A program made the translations under genes and the position numbers. A stretch of DNA of 64,000 nucleotides from an uncultured Chlorobiaceae bacterium (GTDB lineage Bacteria > Bacteroidota > Chlorobiia > Chlorobiales > Chlorobiaceae), in NCBI GenBank assembly GCA_903824295.1, contig CAIJWE010000068.1, forward strand, positions 1-64,000. Reading direction: 5' to 3'. A model generated the notes under the pieces. It was not told the origin of the DNA, did not search any database, and saw nothing but the letters and a program-made list of their open reading frames with translations. Below, one piece after another: positions 43,507-52,266 of the stretch; position 1 is the first letter of the stretch; the number at the start of each line of letters is the position of its first letter.

Positions 43507-45192
43507 ATGGCAAAGAAGCTTGCAATAGCCATCTCTGGCGCGGTATCGCTCGGAAGTTATGAAGCCGGAGTGTTATATGAAATCATCCGTACCATTAAGC
43601 ATCATAACGGTATCGAACAGGATAAAGCAAAAAAAATTGAAATTGATGTATTGGTCGGAGCCTCCGCTGGAGGTATGACTGCAACCATTGCAGCGCAGAA
43701 ATTACTCTTTGAGGCATCATCTCTGGAAGAGCCCTATAACAACTCTCTTTATCGTGCATGGGTTAAGGATGTCACGTTTGATAATTTATTCAATCTGCAG
43801 GCAGGTGAAAATCCGACCCATTCAATCCTCTCGTCAAATCATGTTGAAGAGATATCCAAAAAGCATCTCACTGACCGCTATGCAAGTCAAATAGCAACGA
43901 AAGCAGAAAAACATCCTGCTGCTGCTGATACCATACAGTTGGGCCTTGCTCTGAGCAATTTGAATGGTGTGGATTATGTGCGCCCACTTCGTACAGGTGG
44001 CGATTTCAGCTATACCCGCTATCAGGACAAAATGGTAAAAGGATTCAACTCAAAAAATTTGGCGGATGATTCCAGAGAGGCATGGGATCATATCCGCGAT
44101 GCAGCCGTCTCTTGCGGCGCGTTCCCATTTGCTTTCAGGACCAAAGATTTGGTTCGTAACCATGTTGAGTATACATCCGAATTTTTACCACCTGTTCCTG
44201 AGGGTAGTTTTCCGGCGCCAACCCGCTCATTCACCTATACGGATGGTGGCACATTTGAAAACGAACCGCTCGGAATGGCAAAGAAGTTGGTGGATATATT
44301 GGACCCCACTCATTCTCAGCATGATGAACGATTTTATCTTTTTGTTTCCCCTGGCAGACGTGCTGCCACTTCAAATTCTCAGTTCAGCGAAAAACAGGCA
44401 AGTTTCAGCGGGGCGGCAAAAGCAATTTTCGCATCTATCTTCAATCAGGCAAGATTTCATGACTGGATTACAGCGGAACAGTTTAACGAGCAAATCCGTA
44501 TTCTGGATGATCGTGCGGAAGGTTTGCGTACAGCAATAATCTCTGGAAAAATTGATTCAACGCAGCTTCAGAATGTATCATCAAGTTTGCTGCCTCTTCT
44601 TTTTGAGTATGATCCAGCAGCACAAACAGCAGCACAAACCCGACTGCAATCTCAGTATAAAAAAGGATATGGTGATCTGAGTCAGAAACTTGGCAAGCCG
44701 GTTGCAGATATCTGGATTGATGCTGTTTTGGTTTTTGAAAAAGCTGCCGATCTTGGAAACAAGGATGAAATGCAGGTATTCGGTATTACGGCTACAGAAG
44801 AGGAGCTTGCGAGCGCCAAACTCGGCGCATTTCTCGGCTTCTTTGATCAGACTTACCGGGATCACGATTATGATATCGGCAGAATCAAGGCGCGTGAATT
44901 CGTTCACGGGATACATCTGAACAACAATGCAGATTTATGGTTTCCGCATCATCCAGTAAACAATTCAACAGCCGCATCAGAACCATGGATGCAGATTCGC
45001 CCAATAAATGCAAAGCTGAATGGTCTTGAGTTACAAGATGTTCCCCAAGATTTGCTGAAGAAATTCAGGGATCGCTTGACTGACAGTGTCGATAAGTTTT
45101 TAAGTGACTTGGGCATTTCTGTTATCGTGCGTATGGGGCTTAAATCATTTTTTATCAAGCACCAACTTAACAAGTGGCTTGGTTTGCCATAA
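43507..45192 (+). CDS. Patatin-like phospholipase
   Basis: 561 residues. The oxyanion loop is SGAVSLGSYEAGV, the nucleophile Ser is in VLVGASAGGMT near residue 60, and the dyad Asp is in YTDGGTFENEP. These are the three patatin elements for acyl-ester hydrolysis of lipids. The remainder is an extended helical region beyond the roughly 300-residue core, with no signal peptide. AAGGTGAACTT precedes the ATG. Role (membrane turnover, storage lipid or an effector) is unknown. The GH13 gene follows. Confidence 0.88.
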   Translation: MAKKLAIAISGAVSLGSYEAGVLYEIIRTIKHHNGIEQDKAKKIEIDVLVGASAGGMTATIAAQKLLFEASSLEEPYNNSLYRAWVKDVTFDNLFNLQAGENPTHSILSSNHVEEISKKHLTDRYASQIATKAEKHPAAADTIQLGLALSNLNGVDYVRPLRTGGDFSYTRYQDKMVKGFNSKNLADDSREAWDHIRDAAVSCGAFPFAFRTKDLVRNHVEYTSEFLPPVPEGSFPAPTRSFTYTDGGTFENEPLGMAKKLVDILDPTHSQHDERFYLFVSPGRRAATSNSQFSEKQASFSGAAKAIFASIFNQARFHDWITAEQFNEQIRILDDRAEGLRTAIISGKIDSTQLQNVSSSLLPLLFEYDPAAQTAAQTRLQSQYKKGYGDLSQKLGKPVADIWIDAVLVFEKAADLGNKDEMQVFGITATEEELASAKLGAFLGFFDQTYRDHDYDIGRIKAREFVHGIHLNNNADLWFPHHPVNNSTAASEPWMQIRPINAKLNGLELQDVPQDLLKKFRDRLTDSVDKFLSDLGISVIVRMGLKSFFIKHQLNKWLGLP

Positions 45193-45251
45193 CAAAATTG
45201 AAGTTTTTTATTAACACAGCAGATGAAAGTTCAACTCTTAACGTGGATTGT

Positions 45252-47117
45252 ATGCAACTGAAACGAATTGGCGATGTCGATATCCCTGGAATTGTTTCGC
45301 AAAGAACGTTTACTCCCTCTCCAGCGGCCTGGGAAGATCAGGTTTTTTATTTCCTGATGGTGGACCGGTTTTCTGACGGAAAGGAGACCGGTTATCGTGA
45401 CAATAATGGCGTAGTCGTCAGCGGCAATGGTACGCCACTCTTTTCGCTGGAACATGCTGGCAATATTTCCCGTGAAATGTGGGTTGCCAGCGCTCAGGGC
45501 TGGAAGGGTGGCACTATCAAGGGGTTGACCGGCAAACTCGGTTATCTGCAACGTATGGGGATTACTGCTCTGTGGGTCAGTCCCATATTCCAGCAGGTTG
45601 CATTTGCCGAAACCTATCATGGATATGGTATTCAGAATTTTTTGTCAATTGATCCTCACTTTGGTACTGAGCAGGATCTCGTTGAATTGGTAAACACAGC
45701 CCATTCCATGGGAATGTATGTTGTGCTTGATATCATCATCAATCATACCGGCAATGTTTTTTCGTACAATCCTGATCGATACCACACGACGAGCCGGGAT
45801 GGTTTCTCGTATAATGATCCGCGCTGGGATGGGAAACGGTACGATGTTGCCGGTTTCAACGATGCTTCCGGGAATCCGACCATTCCGTTCTGTTCCGGAG
45901 CAACCCAAAATGTGAAAGAGGCCGTATTTCCCCTTGATCTGCAGGATCCGGCAACATTTACCTGCAAGGGGCGAATCGAGAGTTGGGACTATGATCCTGA
46001 ATTTCGCGAGGGTGATTTTTGTGATTTAAAAGATGTGCATCATGGCTCTGGTTCTGCCGATGACTACAAACCATCCAGCGCGTTGAAGGTATTGACCGAG
46101 GTTTACAAATACTGGATCGCTCTTGCCGATATTGACGGATTCCGAATTGACACGGTCAAGCACATGGATGTCGGTGCAACCCGCTATTTTGCGTCGGCAA
46201 TTCATGAATTCGCCCAGACTCTTGGCAAGGAGCGTTTTTTCCTTATTGGAGAAATTACAGGAGGGAGAACCCGTGCCGTCGATACACTTGAAGAAACGGG
46301 ACTTGATTCGGCACTCGGTATTGATGAAATTCCCGACAAACTGGAATATCTTGCCAAGGGGTATCGGAATCCGTCAGATTATTTTGATCTGTTTCGTAAC
46401 TCCATGCTTCTTGGCAAAGAGTCACACACCTGGTTCCGTGACAAGGTCGTCACGGTTTTTGATGATCACGATCAGGTGCGAAAAGGGAAGTGGAAAGGGC
46501 GTTTTTGTGCAAGGGAAGAGGGGTGGAAAGTCATCCTCAATGTGCTTGCCCTCAATGCGTTGACACTGGGAATCCCGTGCGTCTATTATGGTTCGGAACA
46601 GTCATTCAATGGTCATGCCACCGAAGAGTGCGACGGCAATGATGTGTTTTTGCGTGAGGCCATGTTCGGAGGAGGGTATGGTGCCCTGGAAAGTTCAGGG
46701 TATCATTTTTTCAATGAGAGGTCGAATGTTTATGTCGAATTTGCAAAAATCCTTAAAATCCGCAAGGCGGAACTCGCGTTGCGTCGGGGTCGTCAGTATC
46801 TGCGTGAAATATCGGGCGACGGCATTAATTTTGGCCTTCCGAAAATGTTTGGCACAGAAATTCGTTCGGTGGTGCCGTGGTCTCGAATCCTTGACAGACA
46901 GGAACTGGTCATCGCGATCAATACCGATTACCATAGGGCGCTGACGGTATGGGTAACAATTGATGATGATCTCCATCATACCGGAAGTACCTTTTCTTGC
47001 CTCTATTCGACCTGTGGTGAGCAGGCAGGTTCGCAGGCTGTCGTTGCGGCCCTGAACGGCAAGGCAATACAGATAACGGTACCTGCCGCAGGATGCGTTA
47101 TCTACAAGGCAGAGTAA
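45252..47117 (+). CDS. GH13 alpha-amylase family enzyme
   Basis: 621 residues from the ATG at 45252; the open frame runs upstream over the end of the patatin gene and is not needed. The four GH13 regions are present: I DIIINHTGN, II GFRIDTVKH (nucleophile Asp), III FLIGEITGG (acid Glu) and IV FDDHDQ. YFLMVDRFSDG at the N-terminus is also typical. It hydrolyses or transfers alpha-glucans such as glycogen or maltodextrin. No signal peptide, so it is probably cytoplasmic. A long B-domain with GSGSADDYKPS lies between regions I and II. Confidence 0.9.
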   Translation: MQLKRIGDVDIPGIVSQRTFTPSPAAWEDQVFYFLMVDRFSDGKETGYRDNNGVVVSGNGTPLFSLEHAGNISREMWVASAQGWKGGTIKGLTGKLGYLQRMGITALWVSPIFQQVAFAETYHGYGIQNFLSIDPHFGTEQDLVELVNTAHSMGMYVVLDIIINHTGNVFSYNPDRYHTTSRDGFSYNDPRWDGKRYDVAGFNDASGNPTIPFCSGATQNVKEAVFPLDLQDPATFTCKGRIESWDYDPEFREGDFCDLKDVHHGSGSADDYKPSSALKVLTEVYKYWIALADIDGFRIDTVKHMDVGATRYFASAIHEFAQTLGKERFFLIGEITGGRTRAVDTLEETGLDSALGIDEIPDKLEYLAKGYRNPSDYFDLFRNSMLLGKESHTWFRDKVVTVFDDHDQVRKGKWKGRFCAREEGWKVILNVLALNALTLGIPCVYYGSEQSFNGHATEECDGNDVFLREAMFGGGYGALESSGYHFFNERSNVYVEFAKILKIRKAELALRRGRQYLREISGDGINFGLPKMFGTEIRSVVPWSRILDRQELVIAINTDYHRALTVWVTIDDDLHHTGSTFSCLYSTCGEQAGSQAVVAALNGKAIQITVPAAGCVIYKAE

Positions 47118-47138
47118 CTTGACTTACCGCTTTTTCGC

Positions 47139-47525
47139 ATGAGCATTCGATATACGACCAGGGTTGATGGGGGCACTCTTTTTGTCACGGCTTCCGGTTT
47201 TGACGAAAATCTTGATGAAGTTAAGGCTTACGGTATGGGTGTGCTTGGTGCCAGCCAACAGAGCGGTGTTTATCGAGTGCTTTGTGACGAAACGGCCCTT
47301 GAATACAGGCTTGGAACCTTTGATACCTATCAGGCAGGCCAATTTCTTTCTCAACATGTTCCTGCTGTGGCGAAGGTTGCGATTGTTTGCCATCCCGAAT
47401 ACCTCTCTGATGCGCGTTTTTTTGAGGACGTTGTCGTCAACCGCGGCCTCAGGTTTCGGCTCTTTATTGACCGTGAATGCGCCCTGAACTGGCTCTTCGA
47501 ATTTCACGACTCTCCAGAGGCCTGA
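47139..47525 (+). CDS. Small protein, possibly STAS/SpoIIAA-like
   Basis: 128 residues. YTTRVDGGTLFVTASGFDENLDEV at the N-terminus and GTFDTYQAGQFLSQHVPAVAKVAIVCHP in the middle give an alternating alpha/beta pattern as in SpoIIAA-like proteins; the assignment is tentative. No membrane segment. It starts 21 bases after the GH13 stop and overlaps the end of the convergent small gene by 22 bases. Confidence 0.6.
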   Translation: MSIRYTTRVDGGTLFVTASGFDENLDEVKAYGMGVLGASQQSGVYRVLCDETALEYRLGTFDTYQAGQFLSQHVPAVAKVAIVCHPEYLSDARFFEDVVVNRGLRFRLFIDRECALNWLFEFHDSPEA

Positions 47526-47800
47526 GCGGTCTGCGCATCGGTTTGCTTGCGGGATGCTCTCTCAAAGCTCTCGATGATTTTTACGATATCAGTCGAGAGG
47601 TCGGCAGGGCTGATTTTGCTGATGGCTTGGGCAAGTGTACAGATTTTTCCGTCGAGTGGAAGAAACTTATTGACGATGACGACCTTCTCCTCTTTGATAC
47701 GGCACTCGCCTCCGAGGAAGTTGCCTTTCTCGTAGCGGATGCTGTAGCCAGCCGTTTTTAATGTGCTTTCGAGCAGGGTAAGCTGTGCTGTCTTTTTCAT
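47504..47800 (-). CDS. Small conserved-looking protein, unknown
   Basis: 98 residues, MKKTAQLTLLESTLKTAGYS then GGECRIKEEKVVIVNKFLPLDGKI. The start looks real (MKK) and the composition is protein-like, but I do not recognise the family. It has no membrane or signal segment. Its 3' end overlaps the STAS-like gene by 22 bases, tail to tail, so the two mRNAs could form a duplex. Confidence 0.6.
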   Translation of the reverse strand: MKKTAQLTLLESTLKTAGYSIRYEKGNFLGGECRIKEEKVVIVNKFLPLDGKICTLAQAISKISPADLSTDIVKIIESFERASRKQTDAQTAQASGES

Positions 47801-47834
47801 GAATTTCCCGTTTTCAATACTTCTTCAGCCTTGC

Positions 47835-49292
47835 TTACCCTCTCATTCTGGGGTCAAGGGCGTCGCGGACGCCGTCGCCGATCAGGTTGAAACAGACTAC
47901 GGTGGTCAGGATGGCAATGCCGGGGAACGTTGAGATCCACCAATAGTTCAGAAGGCTGTCGCGCCCTTCATTGATAATGTTTCCCCAGCTTGGTGTTGGC
48001 GGCTGAACGCCGAGCCCGAGAAAGGAGAGTCCGGCTTCAGTCAAAATAATACTGCCAATTCGGAGCGTAGCGGCTATGATGACCGGGGTGAGGGTGTTGG
48101 GTGCAAGGTGGCGGAAGATGATTCTCATGCTTGAAAGGCCGAGTGACTTCGCAGCAAGAATAAACTCCTGTTCCTTGAGCGAGAGTACCTGACTTCGGAC
48201 AATCCTGGCGACTCCCATCCATCCGGTAAAGGAGAGGGTAATGACAATGAGATAGATGGAGTTGCCGAAGGTGGCTATGATGATGAGAATAAGGAAAAGT
48301 GCCGGAAAGGCTATAAGGATGTCAACAATCCGCATCATGATTGCGTCGATCCAGCCGCCAAAATAGCCTGATGTGACACCGATGACGGTGCCGAGGGTGA
48401 CGGAGATCAAAACAACAAGAAAGCCGATCGAGAGTGAGATTTTTGAGCCGTAGATGACCCGGCTGAGAATGTCGCGTCCATACTGGTCTGTTCCGAGGAT
48501 AAAGGTGCGCTTAACGGCGATGTTGTTTTTTCCGCTTCCAGCCAACTCCGCGAGAGTAATGGTTTTTGTGCGCACCCCCTGACGGTAGATGACGTTGTTG
48601 CCTTCAATGCGGTATTCGTTGACAAAGCGGATGGCATTTGGCTCGTTGCGTGTTTTCAGAAGCTGAAAATCGCTGATGAGGCTGTTGGCAAGATTGATGG
48701 TTGTTCCATGGCCTTCCTGCAGGGGTATGATGAGGTTTTTTGGTTGCCGGAGCACCAGTGCCTCTAATTGGGCGAGGGGTGGCTGATAGGCGGTGACTAA
48801 AAAATCTTGCTGATCGTAGGGGCTGAAAGGGGCGATGAACGGTGCAAGGAATGCGGCCGAGTAGAGGATAAAGACAATAGCCGATGCGTAGAGTGCTATA
48901 GTGTGACGCATGAAGGCTTTGAGGCTTATTTTGCCAAGGCTCTGCTCCTCTCTTTTTTGTTGCTCGGCAGCTTTTTTTCGGTATGATTTCCAGGAAATGA
49001 GCGCAAGAATGATGGGCAGGGCAACAAGGTAGATGGCGGCGATCCAAAATTCAAGGATCTCAGCCGTAAAAATTTCCAGGAATGCTTCCGGTTCAGAGAT
49101 AATCAGCGCTATTGCGGTAAAGAGCGAACGGAAACTGATCAGTACAAGATTACCCTGAATGATCAGGATAAGCAAAAAGGCAATAAGAGCGATCAACAGA
49201 AAAACGCTCACTCCTTTTTTGTGTGATCTGTTCGGCCCTGCGCCGGGTTTGATGTTCAGCAGGGATGCTGGTGTGCTGCAATCTGTATTCAA
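47835..49292 (-). CDS. ABC transporter permease, OppC/DppC family, with long N-terminal part
   Basis: 485 residues; DppC/OppC proteins are usually about 300. The extra part comprises two N-terminal membrane regions (residues 28-100) and a periplasmic stretch between residues 160 and 270. The permease core is clear: FILGTDQYGRDILSRVIYG, EFILAAKSLGLSSMRIIFRHLAPN (ATPase-coupling loop) and the ending FNLIGDGVRDALDPRMRG. It would import peptides or small solutes with a partner permease, ATPases and a binding protein. None of these is adjacent, so it is an orphan here. Confidence 0.88.
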   Translation of the reverse strand: MNTDCSTPASLLNIKPGAGPNRSHKKGVSVFLLIALIAFLLILIIQGNLVLISFRSLFTAIALIISEPEAFLEIFTAEILEFWIAAIYLVALPIILALISWKSYRKKAAEQQKREEQSLGKISLKAFMRHTIALYASAIVFILYSAAFLAPFIAPFSPYDQQDFLVTAYQPPLAQLEALVLRQPKNLIIPLQEGHGTTINLANSLISDFQLLKTRNEPNAIRFVNEYRIEGNNVIYRQGVRTKTITLAELAGSGKNNIAVKRTFILGTDQYGRDILSRVIYGSKISLSIGFLVVLISVTLGTVIGVTSGYFGGWIDAIMMRIVDILIAFPALFLILIIIATFGNSIYLIVITLSFTGWMGVARIVRSQVLSLKEQEFILAAKSLGLSSMRIIFRHLAPNTLTPVIIAATLRIGSIILTEAGLSFLGLGVQPPTPSWGNIINEGRDSLLNYWWISTFPGIAILTTVVCFNLIGDGVRDALDPRMRG

Positions 49293-49335
49293 GCTCTTGG
49301 TGGCTATCGGTTAATGTTGTCTCCTGGAACCAGAA

Positions 49336-49367
49336 AAAGCTGCTTTCCAAAAAAGAAAAGCAGCTTT
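49336..49367 (-). terminator. Terminator after prs-rplY
   Basis: AAAGCTGCTTT at 49336-49346 pairs with AAAGCAGCTTT at 49357-49367. On the minus strand a T-run follows. It lies 47 bases past the rplY stop. Confidence 0.85.
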
Positions 49368-49413
49368 GCATGGTATAAGGTACCCCGGTTTGTCAACAGA
49401 AGTTGAAATGCTC

Positions 49414-50022
49414 TCAGCTTGCTGTTGTTGCGGGCGCTGCAGGCGCTGCTTCGACAGTAGCATCTGCTGTTTTTGATGCAAGAACGGTAATAACCGGAGC
49501 ATCAGGATTATCCATGATTTGCAGGCCAGAGTAAGCCGTCATCGGGATCTCCTTGACGTGGATTGAATGGCCGATTTCAAGTGCCGTAACATCGACAACA
49601 AGGTGATCGGGCATATCTTCCGGTTTGCCCTTGATGGTCAGTGCGTGGAGGATAATCAAGATTTTTCCACCTTTTTCAACGCCGGCACTTTCACCCGAAA
49701 CAGCTACAGGTACTTCAAGCTCAATAATCTCCTCGGCTGAGAAGAGCTGAAAGTCGGTATGAATGATTTTGTCGGTTACCGGGTGAAACTGAACCTCTTT
49801 GATAAAAGAACGTTTGATTTTACCATCCGGGAACTGAAGGTCGATAATATGTGATTCGGCCGAGTGTACCAGCTTTTTGAGTGCCAGTTCATTGACGCTG
49901 ACGGCAACGGTCTCTTCGCCCTTATGATAGATCACTGCGGGTACAATACCGGTTAAACGAAGTCTTTTTGCATCGTTCTTTTTAATGATCCGAGGTGTTA
50001 CAGCTAATACAATTGTTTCCAT
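49414..50022 (-). CDS. rplY: 50S ribosomal protein L25 (long, Ctc form)
   Basis: 202 residues. The N-terminal half is L25, which binds 5S rRNA (KNDAKRLRLTGIVPAVIYHKG). The C-terminal half is the TL5/Ctc beta domain (EIIELEVPVAVSGESAGVEKGG; DVTALEIGHSIHVKEI). An Ala/Pro/Thr-rich tail ends the protein. It follows prs by 31 bases on the same strand, a common prs-rplY arrangement. Confidence 0.94.
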   Translation of the reverse strand: METIVLAVTPRIIKKNDAKRLRLTGIVPAVIYHKGEETVAVSVNELALKKLVHSAESHIIDLQFPDGKIKRSFIKEVQFHPVTDKIIHTDFQLFSAEEIIELEVPVAVSGESAGVEKGGKILIILHALTIKGKPEDMPDHLVVDVTALEIGHSIHVKEIPMTAYSGLQIMDNPDAPVITVLASKTADATVEAAPAAPATTAS

Positions 50023-50053
50023 GCTCTTCCTTTATCTCTTTTATCGCTTGTGT

Positions 50054-51025
50054 TTAATGAAGGTTCGTAAGTTTTTCGATGATATTTTTACTGTCGAACA
50101 GGCAACTGACAGAATCATCTTCATAAATACGCTTGATAGCTTCGCCGAAGAGGTTGCTGACCGTTACCGTTTCAATTTTCGGTGAATATGCGTGATTGGT
50201 GATAACCGAATCGGTTACGATCACCTTTTCAAGTATGGACGCGTCGATTCTTTCGATGGCCGGTCCCGAAAGAATCGGGTGCGTTGTTGCTGCATAAATT
50301 TTAAGGCCGCCGGCTTCACGGATTGCTTTTGCAGCGTTGACAATGGTACCGGCAGTGTCGATCATATCGTCAACCAGCAGGACGTTTTTGCCGTTGACAT
50401 CGCCAATAATGTTCATTACTTCAGCAACGTTGGCCGCCGGGCGACGTTTATCGACAATCACCAGATCGGTACCGAGCTCTTCGGCAAATTTTCTTGCCAG
50501 CTTTACACCGCCGACATCAGGAGATGCAACGACAAGGTTGTCGCGAAACTCTCTATGACGAATATGGTCAATCAGAATGACACTGGAGTAAAGGTGATCA
50601 AACGGTATGTCAAAAAATCCCTGAATCTGAGGGGCATGAAGATCCATGGTCAGGATTCTATGGGCTCCAGCCTCGGTAAGCAAGTTGGCGACAAGCTTTG
50701 CCGTGATGGCGACACGCGGGCGATCTTTTCTGTCCTGTCGGGCATAGCCGTAGTAAGGAATGACTGCGGTGATTCTTGCGGCTGATGACCTTCTTGCGGC
50801 ATCAATCATGATCAGCAGTTCCATCAGGTTGTCGCCTGGCGGATTGGTTGACTGAATAATGAACATATCCGAGCCACGGATAGATTCTAAAAAGTTTACC
50901 GAGATTTCACCGTCAGAAAAGTTTTGAACCTTTGCGTTGCCAAGTGACATGTCGAGGTACTGAGCAATCTTTTCTGCAAGAGCCGGATTGCTGCGTCCCG
51001 CAAAAATTTTAATGGGTTTTGCCAT
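50054..51025 (-). CDS. prs: Ribose-phosphate pyrophosphokinase
   Basis: 323 residues from the ATG at 51025 (MAKPIKIFAGRSNPALAEKI); a longer start at 51037 is less likely. It makes PRPP from ribose 5-phosphate and ATP. The ATP loop is YYGYARQDRKDRPR, the metal site is DLHAPQIQGFFDIP, the Lys/Arg flexible loop is DKRRP and the PRPP-binding motif is VLLVDDMIDTAGT. PRPP feeds purine, pyrimidine, His, Trp and NAD synthesis. Divergent from lpxD. Confidence 0.96.
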   Translation of the reverse strand: MAKPIKIFAGRSNPALAEKIAQYLDMSLGNAKVQNFSDGEISVNFLESIRGSDMFIIQSTNPPGDNLMELLIMIDAARRSSAARITAVIPYYGYARQDRKDRPRVAITAKLVANLLTEAGAHRILTMDLHAPQIQGFFDIPFDHLYSSVILIDHIRHREFRDNLVVASPDVGGVKLARKFAEELGTDLVIVDKRRPAANVAEVMNIIGDVNGKNVLLVDDMIDTAGTIVNAAKAIREAGGLKIYAATTHPILSGPAIERIDASILEKVIVTDSVITNHAYSPKIETVTVSNLFGEAIKRIYEDDSVSCLFDSKNIIEKLTNLH

Positions 51026-51193
51026 CGTGTCCTGCATATTCGGATGAAAGGGGTTATATTATGGCAGTACGGTTAACGCCCGTGAGTGTTCCCGGTTCCT
51101 TTTCGGGACAAACCATTCAAGGGAGGCCAAATATAATTAAAAAGGCCGAAAAGTTAATTAATTTTTTCTTCTTTCTAAAGGGAGTTTATTTCC

Positions 51194-52255
51194 GTGACAA
51201 ATATGACAATTCAGGATATCCAGAGCTACCTTGGGCAGTTTTTTGATGCTGTTGAACTGGAAGGGGATGGCGAGAGGATGATTTCTGCTCCGGCAAAAAT
51301 TGAAACCGCACAACAAGGGCAGGTAAGCTTTGTGGCCAACGAAAAGTATGCCAAATATCTTTCCACCACGGCGGCCTCGCTTGTTATCGTCCATCATTCG
51401 GTTTCTGTTGATCAATTCATTCCTGCCATTTCGTTCATCAAGGTCAGTGACCCCTATACAGCATTCGTCTTTCTTCTCAAAAAATTTGCAACACCCCGAA
51501 TTGTAGCAGTAAAAGGCATTGCTCCCACGGCGGTGATTGGTGAAGGCGTTATCATGGGTGACGGCGTTTCGATTGGAGCTGGAGTGGTGATTGGTGACCG
51601 ATGTTCGATCGGGCGCAACACGGTTATTGGTGCACATACGGTTCTTCTGCACGATGTTTCTGTTGGGGATGACTGCACTCTTTTCCCCTCTGTTACCTGT
51701 TATGATGGTACCATTATCGGCAAAAGGGTGGTCATCCATTCGGGAAGTGTCATTGGAGCTGATGGTTTTGGTTTTGCTCCCCAGCGTGATGGCTCTTATG
51801 TGAAAATTCCGCAGATGGGCATTGTGGAGATCGGGGATGATGTTGAAATCGGGGCCAATGCCACCATTGACCGGGCCACTATGGGCAGTACGGTGATTGG
51901 CCGAGGAGCCAAGATTGATAATCTCGTTCAGATTGCCCACAACTGCAGGATTGGTGAAGATACGGTTATTGCAGCCCAGGCGGGTATTTCCGGCAGTGTA
52001 ACACTCGGACGTCAATGCGTGATTGGTGGGCAGGCCGGATTTGCCGGTCATCTCGAACTTGCTGACCGAATACAGGTTGCTGCACAGGCTGGTATTTCGA
52101 AATCGTTTCTTCAGCCCGGTATTGCGCTCCGTGGTTATCCGGCGCAGCCCATGCGCGACCAGTTGAAGCATGAGGCGATGCTGCGTAACCTTGGGGCCAT
52201 GAAGGCGAAGCTCGATCATCTTGAACGTGAGATGAAAGAGCTTGCCATGAAGTAG
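51194..52255 (+). CDS. lpxD: UDP-3-O-acylglucosamine N-acyltransferase
   Basis: 353 residues from the GTG at 51194, with AAAGGGAG nine bases upstream; an ATG at 51203 is possible. An N-terminal uridine-binding domain is followed by many left-handed parallel beta-helix hexapeptides ([20 protein letters not shown]). The catalytic His lies in [14 protein letters not shown], and a C-terminal helix follows. It adds the N-linked hydroxyacyl chain in lipid A synthesis. No other lpx genes are nearby. Convergent with the GH15 gene, 11 bases apart. Confidence 0.94.
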   Translation: MTNMTIQDIQSYLGQFFDAVELEGDGERMISAPAKIETAQQGQVSFVANEKYAKYLSTTAASLVIVHHSVSVDQFIPAISFIKVSDPYTAFVFLLKKFATPRIVAVKGIAPTAVIGEGVIMGDGVSIGAGVVIGDRCSIGRNTVIGAHTVLLHDVSVGDDCTLFPSVTCYDGTIIGKRVVIHSGSVIGADGFGFAPQRDGSYVKIPQMGIVEIGDDVEIGANATIDRATMGSTVIGRGAKIDNLVQIAHNCRIGEDTVIAAQAGISGSVTLGRQCVIGGQAGFAGHLELADRIQVAAQAGISKSFLQPGIALRGYPAQPMRDQLKHEAMLRNLGAMKAKLDHLEREMKELAMK

Positions 52256-52266
52256 AAGAGAACGGC

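Noticed and set aside
51158-52219. 353-codon minus-strand frame opposite lpxD
   Set aside because: It is an antisense shadow created by the repetitive hexapeptide coding of lpxD, with an unnatural Asn/His/Arg-rich composition.
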